From G020354785 sp964461435 (lineage in GTDB: Bacteria > Bacteroidota > Bacteroidia > Bacteroidales > UBA10428), in assembly GCA_964461435.1 (NCBI GenBank), contig CAYWUI010000010.1:16238-80237 (forward strand): 64,000 nucleotides of DNA, written 5' to 3'. The notes beneath the pieces were generated by a model. It saw only the letters and a list, made by a program, of their open reading frames with translations, was not told the origin of the DNA and searched no databases. Below, one piece after another: positions 25,322 to 34,089 of the stretch. How positions within the stretch are numbered: position 1 is the stretch's first letter; each line of letters starts with the position of its first letter. The translations under genes and the position numbers were made by a program.

Positions 25322-27208
25322 ATGAATATTAATAACTTTAAAACCGTTGAAATCACTACTGATCTGCTTATCCTTGGCGGGGGCATGGCAGCTTGCGGAG
25401 CAGCCTACGAAGCAGCTTTCTGGGCCAGGAAAAAGAAAATGAAGGTTACCCTTGTTGACAAAGCAGCTATGGAAAGAAGCGGAGCTGTGGCTATGGGACT
25501 GTCAGCAATAAATCTCTACCTGGGGTTGAAAAACAAAAAAAATACTATCACAGATTATATTAATTATGTTAAGAATGATCTCATGGGTATTACCAGGGAT
25601 GATTTGGTAGCCAACATTGCCCGTCATGTTGATTCATCAGTTCACCTGTTTGAGAAATGGGGTTTGCCGATATGGAAAGATGCGGAAGGTAATTATATAA
25701 ATGAAGGCCGCTGGCAAATTATGATTCATGGCGAATCTTATAAGAATATTGTTGCTGAAGCAGCGAAAAAGGCAATAAAGGAGCTTGGGGAAAACGGCGA
25801 ATACCTTGAGAGGATTTTTATAGCAGAACCTCTTATAATGGATAATCACTGTGTAGGAGCAGCCGGATTTAGTACCCGCGAGAATAAGGTATATATATTT
25901 AAGGCCAGGGCAGTGCTGGCAACTATGGGCGGTGCTGTTCATATTTTCAGGCCGCGCTCCGTAGGAGAGGGTTTGGGCCGGTCTTGGTATCCTCCTTTTA
26001 ATTCAGGCTCGAGTGCATATTTTACAATTAAGTCAGGTGCTGAAATGACTTCCCAGGAGGTGAGGTTTGTCCCCGTAAGATTTAAAGATGCCTATGGTCC
26101 CGTGGGAGCGTGGTTCCTGTTATTCAAATCAACGGCAACAAACGCCCTTGGTGAAGACTATATGAAAAAACATGCGGCAGAGTTGAAGAAATGGGCTCCT
26201 TATGGTACCACAAATCCTGTTCCTGCAAACCTGAGAAATTACCTCATGATGATTGAAATTGAAAAGGGCAACGGCCCTATCTACATGAAGACAGATGAGG
26301 CAATAAAAAATCTTATAGATAGCTTCACAAATAAAATGGCTGCTGCACAGAAAATGAAAGAACTGGAATCCGAAGCATGGGAAGATTTTCTTGACATGAC
26401 AGTAAGCCAGGCATTGCTCTGGGCATCAACTGATGTTGAGCCCGAAAAGAGGAAGTCTGAAATTACAGCATGCGAGCCCTATTTTATAAGCTCTCATTCA
26501 GGCGCTTCAGGAGCATGGGTTAGCGGGCCCCGTGATCTGCTGTCAGGAAAATACCACTGGGCCTATGATAATATGACCACTGTCAGAGGCCTGTTCGCTG
26601 CCGGTGATGCATCAGGAGCATCAAGCCATAAATTTTCTTCAGGCTCATTTACGGAAGGCAGGATAGCAGCAAAAGCTGCAATAGCATTTTGTGCTGACAG
26701 CAGCTTCAGGGATACTATAGATAAAGATAAGATTCATGAGCTTAAAAAAATTATGCTGCGGCCGTTGGTTACTTATTCAAAATACAATAACTATTCGAAT
26801 GATGAGGATGTGAATCCTTATTTTATTAAACCCAAAATGTTTATGTTCAGGCTTCAGAAAATTATGGATGAATATGCAGGGGGTACAGGTACGGCATTTA
26901 AGACTTCAAAAGCCTTGCTGGAAAAAGGACTTGAATTTCTGCATTATATGCACGAAGATTCAGAAAAGCTTGCCGCTTCCGACTTAAATGAATTGATGCG
27001 ATGCTGGGAAAATATTCACAGGCTGTGGCAAGCTGAAGCACACATAAGATCAGTACTCTTCAGGGAAGAAACCAGATGGCCCGGATATTACATACGGACT
27101 GATTTTCCTGAAATAAAGAAGGAGTGGAAATGCTTTTGTAATTGCAGATGGGACTTGGAAAAACAAAAATGGGAAATGATGAAGAAAGAGATAGTTGAGC
27201 TAACCTGA
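25322..27208 (+). CDS. aprA: Adenylylsulfate (APS) reductase, alpha subunit
   Basis: The 628-residue FAD subunit catalysing APS + 2e- to AMP + sulfite, or the reverse. The dinucleotide motif is LLILGGGMAACGAAYEA (about residues 16-32). AprA-specific segments rule out fumarate reductase or aspartate oxidase: MERSGAVAMGLSAINLYLG, the TRDDLVANIARHVDSSVHLFEKWGLP stretch, VGEGLGRSWYPPFNSGSSAYF, and the C-terminal ETRWPGYYIRTDFPE. Length and motifs suggest an intact enzyme. Cytosolic, partner of AprB upstream. Whether it runs toward sulfate reduction or sulfite oxidation cannot be read from this sequence. Confidence 0.97.
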   Translation: MNINNFKTVEITTDLLILGGGMAACGAAYEAAFWARKKKMKVTLVDKAAMERSGAVAMGLSAINLYLGLKNKKNTITDYINYVKNDLMGITRDDLVANIARHVDSSVHLFEKWGLPIWKDAEGNYINEGRWQIMIHGESYKNIVAEAAKKAIKELGENGEYLERIFIAEPLIMDNHCVGAAGFSTRENKVYIFKARAVLATMGGAVHIFRPRSVGEGLGRSWYPPFNSGSSAYFTIKSGAEMTSQEVRFVPVRFKDAYGPVGAWFLLFKSTATNALGEDYMKKHAAELKKWAPYGTTNPVPANLRNYLMMIEIEKGNGPIYMKTDEAIKNLIDSFTNKMAAAQKMKELESEAWEDFLDMTVSQALLWASTDVEPEKRKSEITACEPYFISSHSGASGAWVSGPRDLLSGKYHWAYDNMTTVRGLFAAGDASGASSHKFSSGSFTEGRIAAKAAIAFCADSSFRDTIDKDKIHELKKIMLRPLVTYSKYNNYSNDEDVNPYFIKPKMFMFRLQKIMDEYAGGTGTAFKTSKALLEKGLEFLHYMHEDSEKLAASDLNELMRCWENIHRLWQAEAHIRSVLFREETRWPGYYIRTDFPEIKKEWKCFCNCRWDLEKQKWEMMKKEIVELT

Positions 27209-27245
27209 CTTTTTATAACGCTACATAAATAATATAAAGTAGTTT

Positions 27246-28475
27246 ATGGCAGATAAACCAATACTTGTTGTAGGAGGTGGAATTAGCGGAATAACAGCTG
27301 CCATTGAAATTGCAGAGGTGGGCAGGAAAGTAATACTAATTGAAAAACTGCCATACCTTGGAGGTAATGTTATAAGGATGAATAATTACTTTCCAAAATT
27401 ATGTCCCCCCGCCTGCGGACTTGAGATAAACTTTAGAAGAATTAAGCAAAACAGTAATATCACGGTATATACGTCAACCACTGTCAATAGCATATCGGGG
27501 ACCAAAGGCGATTTTACTGTCCGCGCCAGGAGTGAGCCTGCCTATATAAACGCCAACTGTACAGCTTGCGGTGAATGTGCTGAAGTATGTCCCGAAGAAA
27601 GGCCAAATGAGTTTAATTGCAACTTTGACAGAACAAAGGCAATATATATTCCGCACGAAATGGCTTATCCCTTCAAGTTTAATATTGATGATAAATATTG
27701 CAGGAAAGAAGCATGTAAAATGTGTGTGAACGTTTGTAAATATAATGCTATTGAACTGGCGGCTGAAGAAAAGGTTTTAACACTTCATGCCTCATCAATA
27801 ATTCTTGCGACGGGATGGACCCCATATGATGTGCAAAATGTGGAAAATCTGCATTTTGATGAATATGAAAATATAGTTAATAATATGGAACTGGAGAGGT
27901 TGCTGGCAGAAAACGGGCCGGGTAAAGGCAGGTTACTGAGACCATCTGACAGGAAAGTACCGAAATCAGTTGCATTTGTCCAGTGTGCCGGCTCGCGTGA
28001 TGAGAATCACCTGTTGTATTGTTCGGCAGTATGCTGCTCAGCATCACTTAAACATGCACTGACAATTTCCGGTAAACATCCTGAAACACACATCGATATT
28101 TTTTATATAGATATCAGGATAAGCGGCAGAAATGAAGATTTCCTTTCTAAAGTGGAAACATATAAAAATATAGAACTTATAAAAGGGAAAGCAGCAAAAA
28201 TTGAAGAAAATAAGAAGTCAAAAAATTTAATAGTCGAGGCAGAAGATATCTTATCGGGAAGAAAGATAAAAAAGGAATTTGAGCTTGTTGTCCTGGCAGG
28301 CGGTATTAAACCCTCCGATAGTCCGGTGCAGGGCAGCATGAAGGATAATTACGGATTTATAGTACAGGAATCCTTACCCGCCGGGATATTTGCTGCGGCA
28401 TGCTCAAAAAGGCCTATGGATGTGAGTTCCTCATTGAAGGATGCAACAGGAGCTGCCCTTAAAGCACTTCAATGA
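27246..28475 (+). CDS. qmoA: Quinone-interacting membrane-bound oxidoreductase, subunit A
   Basis: A 409-residue soluble HdrA-like flavoprotein. FAD motif VVGGGISGITAAIEIAEVG is at residues 7-25, and LGGNVIRMNNYFPKLCPPACGLEI is the QmoA/HdrA hallmark. Two [4Fe-4S] sites follow: CTACGECAEVCPEE...C and CRKEACKMCVNVCKYN. It ends CSKRPMDVSSSLKDATGAALKAL, as QmoA does. QmoA and QmoB together link membrane quinol oxidation, normally through QmoC, to AprBA. It follows aprA by 37 bases and qmoB follows after 19, so the four form one transcription unit. Confidence 0.93.
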   Translation: MADKPILVVGGGISGITAAIEIAEVGRKVILIEKLPYLGGNVIRMNNYFPKLCPPACGLEINFRRIKQNSNITVYTSTTVNSISGTKGDFTVRARSEPAYINANCTACGECAEVCPEERPNEFNCNFDRTKAIYIPHEMAYPFKFNIDDKYCRKEACKMCVNVCKYNAIELAAEEKVLTLHASSIILATGWTPYDVQNVENLHFDEYENIVNNMELERLLAENGPGKGRLLRPSDRKVPKSVAFVQCAGSRDENHLLYCSAVCCSASLKHALTISGKHPETHIDIFYIDIRISGRNEDFLSKVETYKNIELIKGKAAKIEENKKSKNLIVEAEDILSGRKIKKEFELVVLAGGIKPSDSPVQGSMKDNYGFIVQESLPAGIFAAACSKRPMDVSSSLKDATGAALKALQ

Positions 28476-28494
28476 ATTATAAATTATATGTAAA

Positions 28495-30630
28495 TTGGAT
28501 ATAAAACTGGGACTATATATTTGTGAAGGCTGTCATATAATTGATAACCTTGATGTACAAGCCCTGGCGGATTTAGCTAAAAACGAACATAGTATAGGTA
28601 TATGCAGGAAACATTCTGCCCTTTGCTCAGGGGAAGGTGTAAAAGTGATAAGTAAAGATATAGAAAAGGAGAGCCTTCAGGGAGTTATTATTGCTGCATG
28701 TTCCCCAAGGTATAATACATCAGTATTTAATTTTCCGCGTGAAATTATAAATGAAAGGGTAAACCTGAGGGAACAGGTTGCATGGATAGGTAAGACAAAT
28801 CGCGAAGATCTGCAAATGCTTGCAGAGGATTATGTCCGTATGGGCATAGTCAGAGCCGCAAATATATGCATGCAGCAGCCCTATGTAATGGATAAACAAA
28901 GCCGCGATATTATGGTTATTGGCGGAGGTATAACAGGCATTACTGCTGCCGTGGAAGGAGCGAGAGCAGGTTATAATATGATACTGGTTGAGAAGGAACA
29001 GAACCTCGGGGGCTGGTCAAACAAACTTTTTAAGCAACTGCCATCCAGATATCCATATATACATTGTGAAGACCCTGCCGTCGCCGGGAAAATAAACGAG
29101 ATTAAAGAATTTAAAAATATAAAAGTAATAACATCTGCAAAGGTAAAAAAAATATCGGGTCAGCCTGGCAGGTTTGAGGTTACTGTCTCTGCCCTTAACA
29201 AAGAACATCACCTTGCCGTGGCTTCAATCATAGCAGCTTTAGGCTGGCATCCCTATGATGCAAATAAATTAACTGAATATGGCTATGGTAAGTTTGATGA
29301 TGTTATTACGAATGTAGAGCTTGAAGAGATGGCGAAAGCACATAAGATAATAAAACCTTCAGATAAGAAAATGCCTGAAAGTGTTCTCTTTATACAATGC
29401 GCAGGCTCAAGAAGCAAAGAGCATCTCCCATACTGTTCATCCTATTGTTGCGGCACAACACTAAAGCAGGCCAAATACATCAGGGATAGCAACAAAGACT
29501 CATCAGTCTTCATAATATATAAAGATATCAGAACACCGGGCCATTATGAGAATTTTTATAAAGAAGTTCAAAAGGATGAACATATATTCATGACCAAGGG
29601 AGTAGTTTACAGGATAAGCAAAAAGAACAATAAATTAATCATACATGTGCGTAATACCCTTATAGGTGAAGATATTAATGTGGCAGTTGATTTAGTAGTC
29701 CTTGCTACAGGCATGACTCCGGCAAATAGTGAGGAATTAAATTTGAAATACCGGCTGGGCAGGGGGTTGCCGGAAATAAAGTATAATTTCCCCGATTCTC
29801 ATTTTATTTGCTTTCCCTATGAGACAAGGCGAACCGGCATATATGCAGCAGGATCCTTCCGTTCTCCTATGGATATTACTGGATGTATGGAAGATGCAAT
29901 GGGGGCAGCATTAAAAGCCATACAATGCCTTGAAGCCGCCGGAAGGGGTGAAGCAGTACATCCCCGGTCGGGTGACCGGTCCTATCCGGAGTTATACATG
30001 GACAGGTGCACAGACTGCAAGCGATGCACTGAAGAATGTCCATTTGGTGCCTATGATGAGAATGACAGGGGTACCCCACTTCTGAATATCAACAGGTGCC
30101 GGCGCTGTGCCATATGCCTGGGATCATGTCCCGAAAGGGTCATAAATTTCAGCGACTATTCAATTAATATTGTTTCCCGGATGATTAAGTCAGTTCATAT
30201 GCAGGCAGAATCCAAAGAAAAGCCGCGGATATTAACTTTTGTATGCGAGAACGATGCTTACCCCGCATTTGATATGGCCGGCCATAAGCGGTTAAAATAT
30301 AGTGCTTTTATAAGAATAATACCAGTAAGATGCCTGGGCTCGATAAATACGGTGTGGATATATGATGCCCTGGCATCGGGCTTTGATGGTATACTCCTTA
30401 TAGGATGTAAACCCGGAGATAATTACCAGTGCCACTATATGCAGGGAAGCGAGCTTGCTGACACCAGGTCGGGATATTTGCAGAAAACGCTCGCAGGAAT
30501 GATGATTGAGCCGGAAAGGATAAGAACTGAATTTATTGAGATTAATGATTATTATAAAATACCGGGAATAATAGACAGCTATGTTAAAGCTGTGAAAAAA
30601 ATGGGACCAAATCCTTTTAAAGATCTGTAA
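28495..30630 (+). CDS. qmoB: Quinone-interacting membrane-bound oxidoreductase, subunit B
   Basis: A 711-residue protein. An HdrA-like N-terminal domain (LGLYICEGCHII; ACSPRYNTSVF) is followed by an FAD domain (MVIGGGITGITAAVEGARAG, about residue 140), a ferredoxin pair CTDCKRCTEECP and CRRCAICLGSCP near 505-545, and a C-terminal MvhD-like domain (RILTFVCENDAYPAFDMAG; ILLIGCKPGDNYQCHYMQGS). This domain order is diagnostic of QmoB. The start is a TTG at 28495: no ATG in this frame gives the usual MxxKIGVYICxGC beginning. The usual third gene, qmoC (membrane cytochrome b with ferredoxin domain), is absent downstream, as are hdrBC. Confidence 0.93.
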   Translation: MDIKLGLYICEGCHIIDNLDVQALADLAKNEHSIGICRKHSALCSGEGVKVISKDIEKESLQGVIIAACSPRYNTSVFNFPREIINERVNLREQVAWIGKTNREDLQMLAEDYVRMGIVRAANICMQQPYVMDKQSRDIMVIGGGITGITAAVEGARAGYNMILVEKEQNLGGWSNKLFKQLPSRYPYIHCEDPAVAGKINEIKEFKNIKVITSAKVKKISGQPGRFEVTVSALNKEHHLAVASIIAALGWHPYDANKLTEYGYGKFDDVITNVELEEMAKAHKIIKPSDKKMPESVLFIQCAGSRSKEHLPYCSSYCCGTTLKQAKYIRDSNKDSSVFIIYKDIRTPGHYENFYKEVQKDEHIFMTKGVVYRISKKNNKLIIHVRNTLIGEDINVAVDLVVLATGMTPANSEELNLKYRLGRGLPEIKYNFPDSHFICFPYETRRTGIYAAGSFRSPMDITGCMEDAMGAALKAIQCLEAAGRGEAVHPRSGDRSYPELYMDRCTDCKRCTEECPFGAYDENDRGTPLLNINRCRRCAICLGSCPERVINFSDYSINIVSRMIKSVHMQAESKEKPRILTFVCENDAYPAFDMAGHKRLKYSAFIRIIPVRCLGSINTVWIYDALASGFDGILLIGCKPGDNYQCHYMQGSELADTRSGYLQKTLAGMMIEPERIRTEFIEINDYYKIPGIIDSYVKAVKKMGPNPFKDL

Positions 30631-30741
30631 TTCATAATACCGACATTAAGCGGCCATCTTATAAAATAAATTATTTAATTTTAGATCCTCAGTTTGACAT
30701 ATAAAATATTAGTGTATGAAATATCAGTAAAAATTTGAATT

Positions 30742-31050
30742 ATGATAGTCACTTTTGTTCATGTCTGGGTTAAAGAAAATTATATTGAGGATTTTATTAA
30801 AGCCTCTGTGGACAATCACAATGAATCGGTTAAAGAACCGGGTAATCTAAGGTTTGACCTGCTGCAGGATGCAGCAGATAAGTCCAAGTTTGTTCTTTAT
30901 GAAGCATACGCATCAGAAGAGGCTGCCGCTGCCCACAAGAGCACGCCCCATTACATGAAATGGCGTGAGACGGTAGCTGCCTGGATGGCAAAACCGCGCG
31001 AAGGGATAAAGCATAATATATTATGTCCTCTGGATACAGCAAGATGGTAA
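30742..31050 (+). CDS. LsrG-like antibiotic-biosynthesis-monooxygenase (ABM) domain protein
   Basis: A 102-residue dimeric alpha+beta ferredoxin-like fold protein. The signature VHVWVKENYIEDFIKAS...NHNESVKEPGNLRFDLLQDAADKSKFVLYEAY and the end HYMKWRETVAAWMAKPREGI are those of the LsrG/YgiN branch. LsrG processes phosphorylated AI-2, but most relatives are unassigned small-molecule oxygenases or isomerases. The dehydrogenase ATG overlaps its stop (ATGGTAA), so the two are translationally coupled. This pair is frequently seen together in bacterial genomes. Confidence 0.88.
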   Translation: MIVTFVHVWVKENYIEDFIKASVDNHNESVKEPGNLRFDLLQDAADKSKFVLYEAYASEEAAAAHKSTPHYMKWRETVAAWMAKPREGIKHNILCPLDTARW

Positions 31051-32210
31051 ATCCGTTTAAATTCTCCGGCATACCTCAGATAGAATTCGGACCTGGCTCC
31101 ATTGCAGAACTGCCGTCAGTAATTAAAAAGTTCGGCAGGTCGGCTTTGATCATTACAGGTGCTTCATCTTTTGCCAAAAAGGGACAGACACTTATGGCAA
31201 AACTTGAAAGTGAAGGCCTCACGGTTTACAGGTCTGGGACAGAGGGAGAACCTTCCCCTGGTAATATTGATGCAATAACCGAAAAATATTTTAATAAAGA
31301 TATTAATGTTATTGTAGCTATAGGAGGAGGCAGTGCTATAGATACCGGCAAAGCTGTATCTGCAATGATATTGTCAGGGGAGAAGGTCAAAGATTATCTC
31401 GAAGGGGTTGGAAATAAAATACATAAAGGATCAAAGTTGCCTTTTATTGCTGTACCGACAACTTCAGGTACGGGAAGCGAAGCGACGAATAATGCTGTAA
31501 TATCAGAAATCGGAGAAAGAGGATTTAAAAAATCCTTGCGTCATACCAATTTTGTCCCTGATTATGCAATAGTTGATCCTGAACTTACATTAAGCTGTAA
31601 TCCTGAAATTACAGCGGCCAGTGGTATGGACGCCTTTTCCCAGCTTCTGGAATCATATTTGTCCGTTAAAGCCAGTTTATTTACGGATTCACTTGCGGTT
31701 GAAGCTTTGAAATGTATAAGCATATGTTTATCTAGTGTTTATAAAGACGGCCATGACCTGAAGGCAAGAACAGGCATGGCATATGCCGCAATGATATCGG
31801 GAATTGCACTTTCAAATGCAGGACTGGGACTTGTACATGGCTTTGCCTCAGCATTGGGCGGGTTTATCAATATACCTCATGGCATAGTGTGCGGAACATT
31901 AATGGGTGCTGTAAACAGAAGAAATGTTGAAATGCTTTGTGACGGAGATAGCAGCAATGTTGCTTTTACAAAGTATGTCAGTGCCGGTAAGATTTTTGTA
32001 AGGGATAATAATAAGAGTGACGAATATTATGCCAGGACATTCATTGACCATATTGATGAATTAATAGCGATCATGAAGCTGCCACGGCTCGGAAAATACG
32101 GACTCGAGTCCGGACAAATTGATAAAATAATTGATTCCACGAGCCTTAAAGACAATCCGGTTTCACTTGATAAATCAGACATGCGCAATATTCTTCTTAG
32201 CAGAATATAA
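31044..32210 (+). CDS. Iron-containing alcohol dehydrogenase
   Basis: A 388-residue group III NAD(P)-dependent dehydrogenase. Cofactor motif GGGSAIDTGKAVSAM and FIAVPTTSGTGSEATNNAVIS are followed by the metal ligands: Asp in ASGMDAFSQLLESYLS and His residues in GLVHGFASALGGFINIPHGIVCGTLM. Substrate unknown (small aldehydes, lactaldehyde-like or hydroxy acids). I chose the ATG at 31044 (MVNPFKFSGIPQIEFGPGS), which matches the family start and overlaps the previous stop, over the ATG at 31023. Confidence 0.9.
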   Translation: MVNPFKFSGIPQIEFGPGSIAELPSVIKKFGRSALIITGASSFAKKGQTLMAKLESEGLTVYRSGTEGEPSPGNIDAITEKYFNKDINVIVAIGGGSAIDTGKAVSAMILSGEKVKDYLEGVGNKIHKGSKLPFIAVPTTSGTGSEATNNAVISEIGERGFKKSLRHTNFVPDYAIVDPELTLSCNPEITAASGMDAFSQLLESYLSVKASLFTDSLAVEALKCISICLSSVYKDGHDLKARTGMAYAAMISGIALSNAGLGLVHGFASALGGFINIPHGIVCGTLMGAVNRRNVEMLCDGDSSNVAFTKYVSAGKIFVRDNNKSDEYYARTFIDHIDELIAIMKLPRLGKYGLESGQIDKIIDSTSLKDNPVSLDKSDMRNILLSRI

Positions 32211-32311
32211 AAATTGATGGCAGCATAATAATATTATATATTTCTTTCATTAAATGAACTAAATTTACAGGTTAAGCGTTTGTTGATTGTGTAATAATTT
32301 AAATCTCAAAA

Positions 32312-32938
32312 ATGCCAAGAAAGCTGATATTAATATTTATTATTGCTGCAGCATGGTGCTCGTCAGCTATTTCACAAAAAAAAATTGGAATAAGGGGGGG
32401 CATAAATTTTAATTTGCCTATGGCCTTTAAATTTTCGCAGCCAGGGTATAATTACGAACTTACAATCCGAAATACCTTAAGAACCGGATTTCACTTCGGC
32501 CTTGTCTCGCAAATTAAAGTGTTAGGCATTTTAATGCAGCCCGAGATATTATTCACTTCTGTAAATAATAACCTGGAATATGAGGAGATAACGACCGGGG
32601 AAATTCATATAATAAAACAGGAATTTAGCAGGCTTGATATGCCGGTTCTCGCACTGCTCAAGGTAAAAGCCTTTAAACTGGAGTTAGGTCCGGTTGGCAG
32701 TATTCTATTAAAAGATAAATCAATATTATTTGATGAAACCGGTTACGAGCAAAAGTATAAAAAAGCATCACTGGGCTATCAGGCAGGATTAGGATTTGAA
32801 GTTTCCAAGTTAATTTTTGATGTTAAATATGAGGGCAGCCTGAGTAAGTTTGGTAATGGACTGGAGATAGGGGAGGACATATTTAACTATAATCCGAGAT
32901 CGAATCAATTCATTATAAGTATGGGTGTATTTTTTTAA
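32312..32938 (+). CDS. Outer-membrane beta-barrel protein (PorT/OMP_b-brl_2 type)
   Basis: A 208-residue exported protein: signal peptide LILIFIIAAAWCSSAISQ, then alternating strands starting KKIGIRGGINFNL and ending with the aromatic C-terminal strand NQFIISMGVFF, typical for insertion by BamA. Eight strands are likely. Members are porin-like or T9SS-associated (PorT) Bacteroidota barrels without known cargo. The SRAP gene begins 3 bases after its stop, suggesting coupling. Confidence 0.75.
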   Translation: MPRKLILIFIIAAAWCSSAISQKKIGIRGGINFNLPMAFKFSQPGYNYELTIRNTLRTGFHFGLVSQIKVLGILMQPEILFTSVNNNLEYEEITTGEIHIIKQEFSRLDMPVLALLKVKAFKLELGPVGSILLKDKSILFDETGYEQKYKKASLGYQAGLGFEVSKLIFDVKYEGSLSKFGNGLEIGEDIFNYNPRSNQFIISMGVFF

Positions 32939-32941
32939 TAT

Positions 32942-33589
32942 ATGTGCTATACGATAGAAATAAATCTTACAAGGGAACAGATAGAAAAAAGATTTCAGGC
33001 AAAGTTCAAAAACGGCTCCGATTTTGAACCTAAAAAAAGGATTTCAGCTTTTACTCTGCCTGAGCTGCCGGTAATATGTTCTGACGCGGCAGATGAAATT
33101 AAGCTTTATACATGGGGGTTAATACCTTTCTGGGTAAAGAATGCGGAAGATGCCAAATCAATAAGGACTAAAACTTTCAATGCCAGGGCTGAAACTATTG
33201 CTGATAAAGCTTCCTTTAAAAACTCATTCAGGTCAAAAAGATGCCTGGTATTAACAGATGGTTTTTACGAATGGCATACGGACGGGAAAGCAAAGACACC
33301 TTTCTTTATTAATTTAAAAGACAGAAATCCCTTTGCCCTTGCAGGATTATTCGATTGCTGGCTGAACAGGGAAACAGGAGAATATATCAATACTTTTACG
33401 GTGGTGACAACAAGGGCTAATCCTATGCTTGAAAAGATTCATAATATAAAGAAAAGGATGCCTGTTATTTTACCTCCCGGCATTGAAAGGCAATGGTTGG
33501 ATACAACACTGCCACTTACAGATTTGCAGCGTATGTTCATACCATTTGATGAAAAGCTTATGAGCGCAGCGAGAGTTGAGAAATCTTAA
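32942..33589 (+). CDS. SOS response-associated (SRAP/YedK/HMCES) protein
   Basis: A 215-residue protein beginning Met-Cys; Cys2 becomes the N-terminal nucleophile that crosslinks abasic sites in single-stranded DNA. Other conserved elements are TWGLIPFWVK, NARAETIADKASFKNSFRSKRCLVLTDGFYEW (catalytic Asn, Glu and the FYEW box), and HNIKKRMPVIL with the catalytic His. The convergent neighbour is ssb, another single-stranded DNA protein, 10 bases away. Confidence 0.94.
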   Translation: MCYTIEINLTREQIEKRFQAKFKNGSDFEPKKRISAFTLPELPVICSDAADEIKLYTWGLIPFWVKNAEDAKSIRTKTFNARAETIADKASFKNSFRSKRCLVLTDGFYEWHTDGKAKTPFFINLKDRNPFALAGLFDCWLNRETGEYINTFTVVTTRANPMLEKIHNIKKRMPVILPPGIERQWLDTTLPLTDLQRMFIPFDEKLMSAARVEKS

Positions 33590-33599
33590 TCTGGCGGTT

Positions 33600-33947
33600 T
33601 TACTTCTCTTTAGTCCCGTTACTTAATAGTAGTATTTCAGTCACGATAATCTCCGTTATATATTTTGTGCTGCCGTCTTTGTCATCATATGAGCGGTGTG
33701 TAAGACGTCCCTCAATTGCAACCTCCCTGCCTTTTTTCAGGAATCTTTCAGCTATTGAAGCATTTGAATCCCAGGCAACAATATTATGCCATTGGGTAGA
33801 GGTAATTTTTTCCCCGTCGGCATTTTTGTATGAATCATTTGTAGCAATTGAGAACCTTGCCAGCTTTTTGCCGGCATCTAATTCCTTTATTTCAGGATCG
33901 TTCCCTAAATTACCTATTAACTGTACCCTGTTTCTTAAACTAAGCAT
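33600..33947 (-). CDS. ssb: Single-stranded DNA-binding protein
   Basis: A 115-residue OB-fold protein (NRVQLIGNLGNDPEI; ARFSIATNDSYKNADGEKITSTQWHNIVAWD; GREVAIEGRLTHRSY). It lacks the long flexible tail and acidic DDxIPF tip of replicative SSB, so this is the short form often encoded as a second, accessory SSB in Bacteroidota. The start ATG at 33947 gives the usual short lead to NRVQLIGNLG. Confidence 0.93.
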   Translation of the reverse strand: MLSLRNRVQLIGNLGNDPEIKELDAGKKLARFSIATNDSYKNADGEKITSTQWHNIVAWDSNASIAERFLKKGREVAIEGRLTHRSYDDKDGSTKYITEIIVTEILLLSNGTKEK

Positions 33948-34089
33948 GATTACATAATTTTAAGGTTAATAATTATTTTGGCAGTTGTGATTTTAGGGTT
34001 TTAAAACCACATTACAAAAAGAAGTGTGCAAAAAACAAATGAATGGTCATAAATTACCAGCGAGCGGTTGTTAATGAAATATCACTTTT

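Noticed and set aside
25322..27208. Assignment of the FAD protein as fumarate reductase or L-aspartate oxidase.
   Set aside because: AprA-specific segments and the adjacent AprB with eight cluster cysteines exclude it.
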